Positions 1 to 10,005 of a DNA stretch of 64,000 nucleotides are shown in pieces; position 1 is the stretch's first letter, and each line of letters begins with the position of its first letter. The notes beneath the pieces were generated by a model, which was given only the letters and a program-made list of their open reading frames with translations, did no database searches and was not told the origin of the DNA. The stretch is taken from contig CM042020.1 in the NCBI GenBank assembly GCA_023525975.1, forward strand, positions 15,120,001 to 15,184,000, in the 5' to 3' direction. A program made the position numbers and the translations under genes. The DNA comes from Smallanthus sonchifolius. Lineage: Eukaryota > Streptophyta > Magnoliopsida > Asterales > Asteraceae.

Positions 1-663
1 CACACAATTCCCTTGCGTTCTTCCCCCTTTCGAACCCGAATGAAGAACCAGTCCCAAACCCCACGAGTTCGATCGCAATTGAACAAAGTAACATAGGGGT
101 TTTGTTAATCCATGTTGTTCGAACCAGTGGGTAAGTTTAATTACAAAAACAACAAGTTTTGAATCATTAATTCCTGTTTTGAAAACCGAAAACCCTAGGT
201 TAGGAGCACAAAATCAAATTGGTTGAATCTGGTAAGATTAAACGTTGGAATCATGGAGCTTTTGACAAGCAATGGATTACGATACAACCCATATAGTTTA
301 ATTGGATTGAGATTGTGTCTATTATAGAGTTCGATTAAACCCGAATTGATATGAACCCTAGAATCTATTCATCATCAATTCGATGTTGTAAGCAACAATT
401 GTGTTAGGGCTTTTGATCTAGGCATTGAAACAAGTTTGAGGAAGTGTTTGATTACCTGTTTGAATTTAGAATTGATAGTGCTCGACTAGAACACAGTCGC
501 GAGTCCGATGGGTTGGTCTCCGGCGTCTCCGGCCGCTTCTCCGATCAAATTGGAATGTGCAGAACGTTTAGAGGGATTTTCCTTAGGTGCGCAGAGAGTT
601 GGACTTCACAATTGCAATGCCAAGTGATCGAATTGATAAGTTTAAGCAATGAGTTCGACGGTT
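1..663 (-). repeat. 3' LTR of gypsy-1, partial and truncated
   Basis: Bases 1-663 align almost continuously with 7519 to about 8170 in the complete LTR, with scattered substitutions and small indels (for example an extra CGTCTCCGG block near 522). The left part of this LTR, about 1.23 kb, lies before the window. The match stops at GTTCGACGGTTA near 663, where the other LTR runs on for about 345 bp to its terminal TGTCACA. The pol stop codon follows at 674. The first third of this U3 and the PPT are therefore missing, most simply by a deletion. Confidence 0.9.
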
Positions 664-673
664 AAATAGTACC

Positions 674-1910
674 TTATGTGTTTGACGTGAATTGCTTGAA
701 AAGATGAGGATACTTGTGCATCATCTGATCCTCGCGCTCCCAAGTGAATTCCGGTCCGCGTTTCGAGTTCCAACGAACTCTGACAATAGGGATTTTACTG
801 TGCTTGAGTGTCTTGACTTCCCTATCCATGATTTCAACAGGATCTTCAATGAAGCGTAATTGTTCATTGATTTCTAGTTCCTCAAGTAGAACCACGAGTG
901 TCTCGTCTGCTAGACATTTCTTTAAGTTTGAGACATGAAAGACGTTGTGCACACCACTAAGTCCTTCAGGTAGGTCCAGTTGGTACGCTACTGGGCCAAT
1001 TCTCTTCACTATCTTGAACGGTCCAACATAACGAGTATTTAGCTTGCCTCGTTTCCCAAAATGAATTACACCTTTCCAAGGTGAGACTTTCAATAGGACT
1101 ATGTCGCCCACTTGAAACTCTAATGGTTTCTGACGCTTATCGGCATAACTCTTTTGATGATCATGGGTTGCCGCCATACGATTTTGAATTTGAACGATTT
1201 TCTTTAAGGTTTCGAGCACAAGTTCAGGACCAGTAAGTTAACTATCCCCAACTTCAGCCCAACAAATAGGTGATCAACATTTTCGTCGTATAATGCCTCA
1301 AACAGTGCTGCTTTGATGCTAGTGTGATAACTGTTATTGTAGGAGAACTCCACTAAAGGCAAATGAGTTTCCCAACTGTTACCGAAATTAATCACACAAG
1401 CTCGTAACATGTCCACTAGGGTTTGAATAGTACGTTCAGTCTGGCCACCTGTTTGAGGATGGTATGTTGCGCTCATATCCAGGCGCGTGCCTAGAGCTTT
1501 TTGTAATGATTGCCAGAAATGTGAGGTGAATCGAGCGTCTCGATCAGAAATGATTGAAATTGGCACTCCGTGCCGAGAGACTACTTTCTTTAGATAGATA
1601 CGAGTTAGCTTCTCCATTTTATCAGTCTCTTTAATTGCTAGAAAGTGAGCGGATTTGGTTAAACGATCTACGATCACCAAGATGGTGTCGCATCCGCTAG
1701 GATTTCGAGGTAGTTTAGCAATAAAGTCCATGAAAATCTGCTCCCATTTCCACATCGGGATTTCCGGTTGTTGGAGCAAACCATAAGGTTTTTGGTATTC
1801 AACCTTGACCTTTGAGCAGGTTAGACATTTGCTCACATAGGTGGCTATATCAGCCTTCATGTTCGGCCACCAATATAGAACCTTCAAGTTATGATACATT
1901 TTATCGGAAC
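674..1910 (-). pseudogene. gypsy-1 integrase core plus chromodomain-like tail
   Basis: Two overlapping minus-strand frames (1204-1899 and 674-1219) make up the integrase. The first keeps an HHCC-type remnant (CLTCSKVK), the catalytic Asp in MDFIAKLP, the second Asp in IISDRDARF and the Glu in GGQTERTIQ, so the DDE triad is visible. After FEALYDE the frame is lost through a deletion or frameshift. The second frame resumes at KSYADKRQKPLEF, passes the SPWKGVIHFGKRGKL and HVSNLKKCL motifs, and ends with VEIMDREVK...RGPEFTWERE, which resembles the chromodomain tail of Tekay-like chromoviruses. In the family this enzyme inserts cDNA into chromatin. Here it cannot be one polypeptide. Confidence 0.88.
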
Positions 1911-1924
1911 CAGGATAATAGAAT

Positions 1925-3764
1925 ACCGAGATTTGTGCGATTCATCCATTACAAGCTCCCTTAAGTTCCAGTACACTGGAACCCCATATTCGCTCTGCGA
2001 AATAGTGAATGTAGTCCGATTTAACTTCGAGTTGTTTCTCCATACCACGCGTGGATTCTAACGGTAGGTTTTCCTCTTTCAAGGCTTCGAGTTGAGCATT
2101 ACAGATTTGATTAGGTAATCCAGGGTAGATAGTGAGTTTCTTTTCTGCTTAGGGCATCAACTACTACGTTAGCTTTGCCCGGATGATACTTGATAGCACA
2201 ATCATAGTCATTCAAGAGTTCGATCCAACGACGCTGTCGTATGTTCAACTCTTTCTGTTCAAATATGTGCTGAAGACTCTTGTGATCGGTTTAGATGGTG
2301 CACTTGGTACCGTACAAGTAATGTCTCCATATTTTTAGTGCAAACACTATGGCTCCCAATTCCAAGTCATGTGTCGTGTAGTTCTTCTCATGAATTTTTA
2401 GCTAACGGGAAGCGACCTTCTCGCGTTGCATCAACACACAACCAAGACCTTGGATGGACGCATCGCAATACACTACAAAGTCATCCGTTCCCTCTGGAAG
2501 AGATAAGATGGGTGCACTACAAAGTTTCTGCTTTAACAGTTGGAATGCTGATTCCTGGGTTTCGTTCCAGTTATAGGGTTTACCCTTTTGGGTTAGGACA
2601 GTGAGAGGTTGAGCAATCTTCGAGAATCCTTCGATGAATCGACGGCAGTAGCCAGCCAATCCTAGAAATTATCGCACCTCTTTTGCAGTCGTTGGTGCCG
2701 CCCAATTCTTGATGGCTTCTACTTTGGCTGGATCGACATGTATTCATTTCCCGTTGACTACATGTCCTAGAAATTAAACTTCGCGAATCCAAAATTCGCA
2801 CTTGGAAAATTTGGCGTATAATTGCTCTTGTTTCAGCAGTTCCAGGATTAAACGTAGGTGCTCCTCGTGTGCTTCCTTGTTCTTAGAATAGATGAGGATA
2901 TCATCAATGAAAACGATGACGAACTGATCAAGGTAGGGTTTACACACACGGTTCATGAGGTCCATGAACACCGCGGGTGCGTTGGTTAATCTGAATGGCA
3001 TTGCCATAAACTCGTAGTGGCCGTACCTAGTTCTGAATGTAGTCTTAAAGATGTCTTCATCTCGGAATCTCAGTTGATGATAACCAGATCTAAGATCGAT
3101 ATTTGAATAGAAACTTGATCCTTGAAGTTGATCAAACAAATCATCAATACGGGGTAGTGGATAACGATTCTTGATTAGTCACTTTGTTCAGCTCACGATA
3201 ATCAATGCACATACGAAAAGTCCCATTTTTCTTCTTGACGAATAAGACTAGAGCTCCCCATGGCGATGAGCTAGGTCGGATGAAACCCTTATCCAACAAC
3301 TCTTGCAGTTGTGTGGATAATTCTTGTAACTCACTAGGTGCAAGTCTATACGGTGCTCGAGCAATAGGCGCTGCTCTGGGTGCTAAATCAATCTGAAATT
3401 CGACTTGACAATGAGGTGGAAGACTAGGCAGGTCTTCAAGAAATACTTCTGGAAAGTCACGAACGATCGGAATGTCATCAATCTTCTTCTCTTCGGACGG
3501 TTGCTCGGCGACAAGAGCCAGAATAGCAGTATAACCTTTACGCAAACACTTTTGTGCTTTCATGAAGGATATGATGCCTACGATTGCACCACTCTTTTCG
3601 CCTTGGACAGAAAGGGCTTCTCCACTAGGGAGAGGAAGACGAACGATTTTGTCGCGATAGATGATCTCAACTTGATTTTTAGATAACCAATCCATATTGA
3701 TAATTACATCGAAGCTGCCAAGTGTGACTGGCATGAGGTCAATGTCAAGCTTATGACCAACCAA
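1925..3764 (-). pseudogene. gypsy-1 protease end, reverse transcriptase and RNase H
   Basis: The 3144-3764 frame holds the end of the protease domain (INMDWLSKN) and the start of RT (VEFQIDLAPRAAPIARAPYR, WGALVLFVKKKNG, CIDYRELNK). The 2774-3139 frame continues RT through SNIDLRSGYHQLR, the AMPFRLTNAPAVFMDLMNR block and the catalytic FIDDILIYS. RNase H and connection pieces follow at 2402-2659 (GYCRRFIEGFSKIAQPL, YCDASIQGLGCVLMQR) and continue degraded to about 1925. A frameshift lies between the RT halves near 3140, and more lie around 2660-2770 and 2100-2400. The fingers-palm motifs are good enough to assign the family, but the enzyme is not expressible. Confidence 0.9.
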
Positions 3765-3806
3765 TCTAAGTTTACATCCCTTAAGAATGTGAGTTGCTTC
3801 GATTAT

Positions 3807-5275
3807 CTAACCATCTGCTATCTCTATGGAGTACTTAGTTTCTAATAGAGTCGGAGTTGCTTTTAACAAGTTACTAAGATTCTTAGATATGAAACTCCTA
3901 TCAGCATCGGTATCAAAAGGGACAGAAGCAAAACAGTCATTCAGAAGGAACTTACCAGTAACCACGTTGTGATCATTTCTTGCTTCTCCTGAGCCAATCA
4001 CGAAGGCTCGTCCATTCGCACCGTTTCCGTTGTTGTTACCATTGTTGCCCTTATTAGTACCGTTGCCGTTTCCATTACCATTTCCATTTTTCTGCAATTG
4101 AGGACAATCTTTCCTGAAGTGTCCTTCCTTGCCACATTCATAACAACCCCTGGTAGATCCCTGTTGCTGAAATGGTTGTTTAGTTTGAAGCTCACCCCTA
4201 CAGTCTTTTGCAGCGTGGCCCATTTTTCCACACTGCTGGCAATGATGTTTATCACAAGCACCATTGTCGTGAAAACCACACTTGTTACACTTAGGGTATT
4301 TCCCAACATAATTACCAAGGTTCTAACTTGAAGAGGTTGACTGATTGAAGGTTTTGGTAGGTTCTGGTAGGTTCAAACCTACGCTGCTGTTGTTGAGGTG
4401 GGTTACACTGAAAACTCTTGGTGTTAGTGTTGCTATCAAACTTACGTTTGTTACTGTCAGTAGTCTTGGTAGTTGTGCCCCTCAGGGGTAGGGTACCTTG
4501 AGTTACCGCTTGATCGGCCAGCCTATGAGCAAATCAGATGGTTTGTTGTATGGTGGTAGGGTTAGAGGAGGTAACCATACTTTGGATTTGAGGTACCAAG
4601 CCATTGATGCACCTCTCGATTCTATTGTATGCTGGAGTTATCATATGTGGACACATGACTGCATACTCATGTGAACGAGTAGTATAAAGCTCAATCTCGG
4701 AACCTTCCTTCTTCAAGTTCCAAAATTCACCCTCCAGCTTCTGAATTTCATCACGCGGACAGTACTTCTCCCGTAACATAGTCTTGAACTCCTCCCAAGG
4801 TAGGGTGTTAGCCATGTCCAGACCCAATATCTGGACTTGAGAGTTCCACCAAGTGAGGACAGGACCCTCTAGAGCGCTTGAAGCATACTTGACCTGATTG
4901 GCTTGTGGACAGTTGCACATAGCAAACACCGATTCAACTTTCTCAAACCAAAGGAGCAAACCGACAGCTCCTTCAGCTCCACTAAAGGTGTGGGGCTTGC
5001 AGTCCATGAAAGTTGTAAAGGTGCAGGTCTGCTGGTTATTGTGCTGGCATGGATTGAAAACAATACACAATTAAGGATACAAGGCTCGGAAAAGTTTTTG
5101 GTGAACTAATTGACTTGTTAGGGTCGACGGATATTGGGCTTACCTGCAACATTTTGTGCGGCTGCTAAGGTTTCAGCCACGCTATCGTTGATGAGTGCAG
5201 TGAGTTCAGCTGCTGTCAGGTTGATGGTACCGCGACCACCATTTCGTCCACCGCGTCCCCGACCACGTCCAGACA
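3807..5275 (-). pseudogene. gypsy-1 gag with zinc knuckles and protease active site
   Basis: The likely start is the ATG at 5275, giving a Gly/Arg-rich MSGRGRGRGG leader. About 90 bp of noncoding-looking sequence then breaks the frame before CTFTTFMDCKPHTF. The gag core (4534-5070) shows GAVGLLLWFEKVE, TWWNSQ, WEEFKTMLREKYCP and KLEGEFWNLKKE, the usual retrotransposon gag pattern. The 3807-4223 frame has a CX2CX4HX4C knuckle (CYECGKEGHFRKDC), an Asn/Gly-rich linker and the protease site. That site reads DTDAD at 3900-3914, where the family has DTGAD, so the active-site Gly is replaced by Asp. Gag would form the particle and bind RNA. Confidence 0.88.
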
Positions 5276-5521
5276 TGATTCTTCACATTCACAAATACAA
5301 ATAATGAGAAAATACATCGCATATTATCATTATACGAGTACGAGTAAATAAATGAAAACTAAACCACAACATCTAATATTTCAATAATAGTTCTTGATTA
5401 GATAAATTGTAACAGTTACAAAGCAAATAAACCAAAACATCAAAATCCTGAAATATCTGTTGGATGGGAACAACCATGATCATCTAGGTTTATAAAGAAA
5501 GAAATGACTAAAGATAGGGTG

Positions 5522-6190
5522 TCATATGCCACTGCTAGCCGAAGAAATAACTGATTCCTTATCCTCGTCCTCAGCCGGTTCTTCTTCAGGCTCATCATCC
5601 TATGCATCTCCCGCTGCATTGGTAGCCTTGAGCTGTGCCTCTACTTGCAAAATCCTGGTCTGGGCTACTTCGAGGTTGAACTCTAGTGTATCCACTCGAG
5701 CTTCCATCTCATGGAATAAAGTGACCAAATTCTCATGATAGTGGTCAGTGTCTGCTAACTCTGCTGTTAGCTTTTCAATCTTCTCATTCGCATGACTTTC
5801 TCGTTCCAACAGCCCGATGATCTCCCCTGCAGCATCACGCACATTCTGGATCTCCCGGTCCATAGTGGCTACAAAGGCAGCTAAGGCCTGCTCCATAGGG
5901 TAAGGCAACGGTGGTAGAGTCTGTAGAGTGGAAGTAGTGGCTGCAAATTAGGGAAGTGGGACCCTGTCCTGTCGGACCCAACTACTGATCATGCTAGGAT
6001 ACCACTCCCAATCCTACGTGTTACCTTCAACCCGCACATGGAATGGCTCATCGTACACGATGGTGTCGTCTATCAGGCTCAGCCGACACCTCTTGGGCTC
6101 TGGTGAAAGTATAGCGGGAACATCAAGTTCCTGGGCGACTGGAGATGTAGGTGGAGTAGACATTCCTATAACGTATGGTATAAGTGCCAT
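5522..6190 (-). pseudogene. Accessory ORF between PBS and gag of gypsy-1 (coiled coil)
   Basis: A single reading frame of 223 codons runs from an ATG at 6190 to a TGA at 5522, on the same strand as gag and about 250 bp upstream of it. Three in-frame stops break it: a TAG near 6017, a TAA near 5949 and a TAG near 5599. The longest uninterrupted piece is 102 aa. It is a strong heptad-type helix (EIQNVRDAAGEIIGLLE, KIEKLTAELADTD, TLEFNLEVAQTRILQVEAQL), followed after the last stop by an acidic tail rich in Asp and Glu. I do not recognise the family. Frame conservation through the stops suggests a formerly coding gene. The gypsy-2 element has nothing like it in the equivalent gap. Confidence 0.62.
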
Positions 6191-6260
6191 GTTTGAGTGT
6201 CTGTGTTGTGTAACTAATGCATGTGTGCGGTTATAGTCTAGTATACAATCCTAGTTCTCT

Positions 6261-6284
6261 ATAACCAATGGCTCTGATATCAAT
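6261..6284 (-). other. gypsy-1 primer binding site (initiator tRNA-Met type)
   Basis: Read on the minus strand just after the LTR end, this is TTGATATCAGAGCCATTGGT. It resembles the plant TGGTATCAGAGCCATGG PBS complementary to initiator tRNA-Met, with two or three changes. It fixes the orientation of the element and the inner edge of the 5' LTR. Confidence 0.8.
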
Positions 6285-6659
6285 CTGTCACACCCCCAAA
6301 ATCTACTAATGGAGTTTTACCGCGAGGCGTGTGATAAACCAGGATCTCAGTCATTAGTTACGTCAAACGACACTATATGAGTTTATTAAAAACCATTAAA
6401 TGTTCAGAGTAAAGTGCGGAAGCGAAAAGTTAAATATTTAATACGCAAAACAAACGCCCCCAAAAATTAAGTTATTGAAAATCAGATAAATAGTTTAATT
6501 GTTTGAATATGTTTGAAATGATAATAGGACTCCAATGCATGTCCTAAGTGTGCATATGTGCCTTAGCGACCTTAGAAAATATGTAAAGAAATGTGTCAAC
6601 ACTAGTTTGGTGAGTTCACAGGTTTCAGTTCAAATAGTGTTTGCCAGATCATGTACATT

Positions 6660-6661
<2 letters not shown>

Positions 6662-6711
<50 letters not shown>
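6662..6711. repeat. (TA)n microsatellite
   Basis: About 25 uninterrupted TA dinucleotides inside the gypsy-1 5' LTR. It is prone to slippage and also to assembly error. The matching region of the other LTR is outside the window. Confidence 0.95.
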
Positions 6712-6713
<2 letters not shown>

Positions 6714-7412
6714 ATAGGTAGTTAACCTACGTTCATGTTACTAAAGCGCTCGCAACCGAAGCTGACTGCTTGTTGTGTTTGAATGCCTTCCACCATGTAT
6801 ATCAATAGTGGTGATGTGTTAGGTCAATATTACACCCGTTCGACCTCCAGTCATGTTTGCGTCATGTTTTCTCCCCTAACTTAAAAACAGTAAAAGGGCC
6901 GTGAAACTCACCTGAGAGCGTAGAGTGTAGTAATTAGCACCATACAAGAATGCAACAAAACCACGAATAATTTACAAGCGGACAGTCTACGAATGCCCTA
7001 GAATATTTTTACGATTGTTAGTGATACATAGGATTTTTTGACGACGAGACGGGAAAAGTCGGATTTCCTAAATATGCTTAAGATTAATGAGTAGACAATC
7101 TTGTCATCGGGATTAAAGAATCCCTAGTTTAATATTTAATATGGATGTGGTACGTACGAAACGTCACCAAACACGGGATATTAATATTAAATAATTGTTT
7201 GCGTGTTTTTATGAATTAAATAATAGTTTAGGAAATAATATAAATAATTATATTATTTTTCGTATGGAAATAATACTTAAAATGAGTTATAAATTCAATC
7301 CCGAGAACTCGGTCGTTTTCGGGTGACCAATCGTCTTAAAATAACATTATAAAAATATGGGGTTTGGTTTTTATTTAAAAATCAAACTAAAAAGCTGCTT
7401 AAAAAAATAATG

Positions 7413-7473
7413 TGGGTTGTGGGACTCGAACCCGAGTCTCACCCACAACAGCCACACACTCTAACCATCTCCG
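7413..7473 (-). other. tRNA-like A-box/B-box segment inside gypsy-1 LTR
   Basis: On the minus strand the segment reads GATGGTTAGAGTGTG, then about 20 bases, then GGGTTCGAGTCCCA. The second block fits the Pol III B box (GGTTCRANTCC). The first resembles an A box, at tRNA-like spacing. The T-stem pairs at only three positions, so this is not a working tRNA gene. A segment of the same layout occurs in the gypsy-2 LTR at 25023-25085. Confidence 0.45.
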
Positions 7474-8514
7474 CCCCCTAGGGTATCGCAACAGAAGCCG
7501 GGCCAGACTAGTTTTAATACACAATTCGCTTGTGTTCTTCCCCCTTTCGAACCCGAATCAAGAACCAGTCCCAAACCCCACGAATTCGATCGCGATTGAA
7601 CAAAGTAACATAGGGGTTTTGTTAATCCATGTTGTGCGAACCAGTGGGTAAGTTTAATTACAAAAACAACAAGTTTTGAATCGTTAATTCCTGTTTTGAA
7701 AACCGAAAACCCTAGGTTATGAGCACGAAATCAAATTGGTTGAATCTAGTAAGATTAAACGTTGGAATCATGGGGCTTTTGACAAGCAATGGATTACGAA
7801 ACTACCCATATAGTTTAATTGGATTGAGATTGTGTCTAGTATAGAGTTCGATTAAACCCGAATTAATATGAACCCTAGAATCTGTTCATCATCAATTCGA
7901 TGTTGTAAGCCACAATTGTGTTAGGGCTTTTGATCTAGGCATTGAAACGAGTTTGAGGAAGTGTTTGATTACCTGTTTGAATATCGAATTGATAGTGCTC
8001 GACTAGAACACAATCGCGAGTCCGATGGGTTGGTCTCCGGCCGCTTCTCCGATCAAATTGGAATGTGCAGAACGTTTAGAGGGATTCGCCTTAGGTGCGC
8101 AGAGAATTGGACTTCACGATTGCAATGCCAAGTGATCGAATTGATAAGTTTAAGCAATGAGTTCGACGGTTACGGGTTTTTAGTGATTAATGAGGTTTAA
8201 TTCGATCATTGGGGATGTTAAAACGTATGGTAACGATCCATTGATGATCGAAATCATCAATGCTACTCATTACAACTCTGAATTTGAACAGGTTTGCTGT
8301 TATGGGTTTGAATTTAGATCAAGAACTCACGATTTTGACTTTTAAAAGTCAAGAAATCGGGTTTTTGGTATTGGCAGGACTAGTCCCTACAGTTTCTATG
8401 TAAATGTTTGATTTTATGACAGGTTTAGTCCTTGTGGTTTGAAATTAGTTAACTAAGTTACGAGATAACGGGATTTGAGTTAACGGATTTATCCGGAATT
8501 TTTCGGGTGTCACA

Positions 8515-8789
8515 TTTGGTGTCAACCTATGTTACTCACCAACTACTTGTAGTTGAAATTTGCTTACATGTTTCAGGTGGACATGTTTGAGGATATTGTT
8601 TGATCACATAGGGCTATGGACCTAGCATTAATAAGATTTAATTTTGATTATGTTATGTTTTCTATTTCCTTTGTAACGGATACTTTAATATGATGAATAA
8701 ATATTACAACACATTTAATAGATTATCATGTGCTTATGAACAACCGCGTCAGCCCCGGCGTATAATCCGCCGCCGGCCGGTGTGTGACA
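8515..8789 (+). repeat. LTR tail of gypsy-2 family, target of gypsy-1 insertion
   Basis: This stretch is the reverse complement of the first 275 bp or so of the gypsy-2 LTR (compare 15946-16220). It shares the CTATGTTACTCACCAACTA block and ends GGCCGGTGTGTGACA at 8789. The first bases (TTTGGTGTCAACC) join exactly at the gypsy-1 edge, so gypsy-1 landed inside this LTR. No PBS follows 8789, so it is a 3' LTR or solo LTR end from an element on the plus strand. Confidence 0.85.
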
Positions 8790-10005
8790 ATACCCGCATT
8801 GTGTGCGGCGGTATACCCGCACACTACCCCCTCTCTACCCGAGCTCCACTACCACCACCCTAATCCATTGAACTTGTTTTTCATAATTCCACCACCCTAA
8901 TCCATTGAACTTGTTTTTCATAATTCCACCTTCAACCAAAGTTCACCCATTTAGTCATTTACCTTTATCCGAACCAGGCAAGTTGCTACTTTTTTGAGAC
9001 AATTTGTTTTCTTCTTCGACACTTACATCAATAATTGTTAAAAAAATTTAATTGAAAATATAAATTTCTTTAATTTTGGACACAAATAATTATATTTATA
9101 TATGAGTTATATAATTAATTATTCATGGGTTTGCGTTCTTTATGATGAGAGTTTTGCAACGAATTAAATTGTGTCAAACAAGATGAATGACATATCGATG
9201 CTAAAAATAGTGCGTTTGATAGAAAACTTGAAAGGATGAAATGAGTAAAATATTGTCTAACATAAGTAAGTAAACAAACCTTGAAGTCTGTCGAAGCTTT
9301 TCTTTGGATATTGTTTTTTTGCAATAAGCCGAAGGGTGCACCGTATGCCTTTTGATGGCGCACGACTATAAAATAACTGTTTTGGTTGACCCCATAAATC
9401 CATATTAGTGCAATTCATTTTGTTTATTACAAGATTAAATTATTGTGTCAATTTCTTTTTTCTAGGTTTAAATGAATTATTGTGTCAATATAAAAATGCA
9501 CTTCGACCACAAATTTGAATAATAACGGAATATGTTTTGTTCCGTATGTACAATATCTTGTGTCTAAAATACCAGCACTAGTGCACAAAATAACTCGAAG
9601 CCAGTTTTGAGTGTGAGTTTTCGGTGTATAAATTTGCTTGAATGTTCGCAACTGTATTTTTTTCTTTATCATATACTAGGTTAGAAACCCGTATTTTATA
9701 TGAGTTAATGAAGAAAAAAATAAACGAAAAAAATATTAACCTCACATAAATATAACATATGACACAATCAGTTACTTATTTATTACGTATAAATTTAAAC
9801 GTAATAATTATAAATAAACATGGGCTTTTGGTAGGCCTAAAGGGCTTGAATTACCTTATTTGTTCGTAATAGGCTCATATTATCTTGATTTGATTTATTG
9901 GGCTTCAAAAATGTTCTTTTCAGTCAGCCCAATTTGGCAAGTATAGCACTACAAATTTGTTCAAAGTACACGTTTATGTAGTCCCTAAGAGACCATTTAC
10001 AATTA
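8790..10005. other. Noncoding DNA, one short tandem repeat, one dispersed repeat
   Basis: AT-rich DNA with no gene I can support. Bases 8800-8823 contain a GTGTGCGG...CCCGCACAC imperfect palindrome. Bases 8854-8927 are a direct duplication. Bases 9050-9365 are a diverged copy of 61950-62260, of unknown class. Two short minus-strand frames near 9115-9363 and 9448-9672 show no recognisable domain and are probably chance. Confidence 0.6.
8854..8927. repeat. 37-bp direct tandem duplication
   Basis: Two identical adjacent 37-bp units (8854-8890 and 8891-8927), each beginning ACCACCCTAATCCATTG and ending CATAATTCC. Confidence 0.95.

Larger units (their letters stand above)
1..8514 (-). mobile_element. 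Ty3/gypsy chromovirus-like retrotransposon (gypsy-1), decayed
   Basis: This element reads on the minus strand. From high to low coordinates come a 5' LTR (6286-8514), PBS, an accessory ORF, gag, protease, reverse transcriptase, RNase H, integrase with a chromodomain-like tail, and a truncated 3' LTR that leaves the window at base 1. The domain order RT-RH-IN identifies Ty3/gypsy, and the C-terminal chromodomain-like segment suggests the Tekay/Del side of the chromoviruses (inferred). Every coding domain has stops or frameshifts, so the element cannot act alone. The 3' LTR lacks its U3 edge and no PPT is visible. The DNA to its right continues into a different gypsy LTR, so gypsy-1 inserted into an older repeat. 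Its left target site lies outside the window. Confidence 0.93.
6286..8514 (-). repeat. 5' LTR of gypsy-1, complete (about 2.2 kb)
   Basis: The LTR starts TGTCACACCC on the plus strand and ends GGGTGTCACA, a 10-bp terminal inverted repeat with the canonical TG...CA edges. At 2229 bp it is long for a chromovirus. It contains a (TA)n tract at 6662-6711, a tRNA-like segment at 7413-7473, and the portion duplicated at 1-663. An intact copy would supply promoter, transcription start and poly(A) site. Confidence 0.9.

Noticed and set aside
5075..5170. Possible intron in gypsy-1 gag (GTAAGC donor near 5147, CCAG acceptor near 5045)
   Set aside because: Joining the sites gives a stop codon at once and no choice of nearby acceptor keeps the frame. 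A small insertion or deletion explains it better.
7413..7473. A functional tRNA gene
   Set aside because: Only the B-box and a weak A-box fit. The T-stem pairs at three positions and acceptor and anticodon arms are absent.
9115..9672. Short minus-strand ORFs near 9.1-9.7 kb
   Set aside because: No domain, and the repeat copy at 61950-62260 does not keep the frame.
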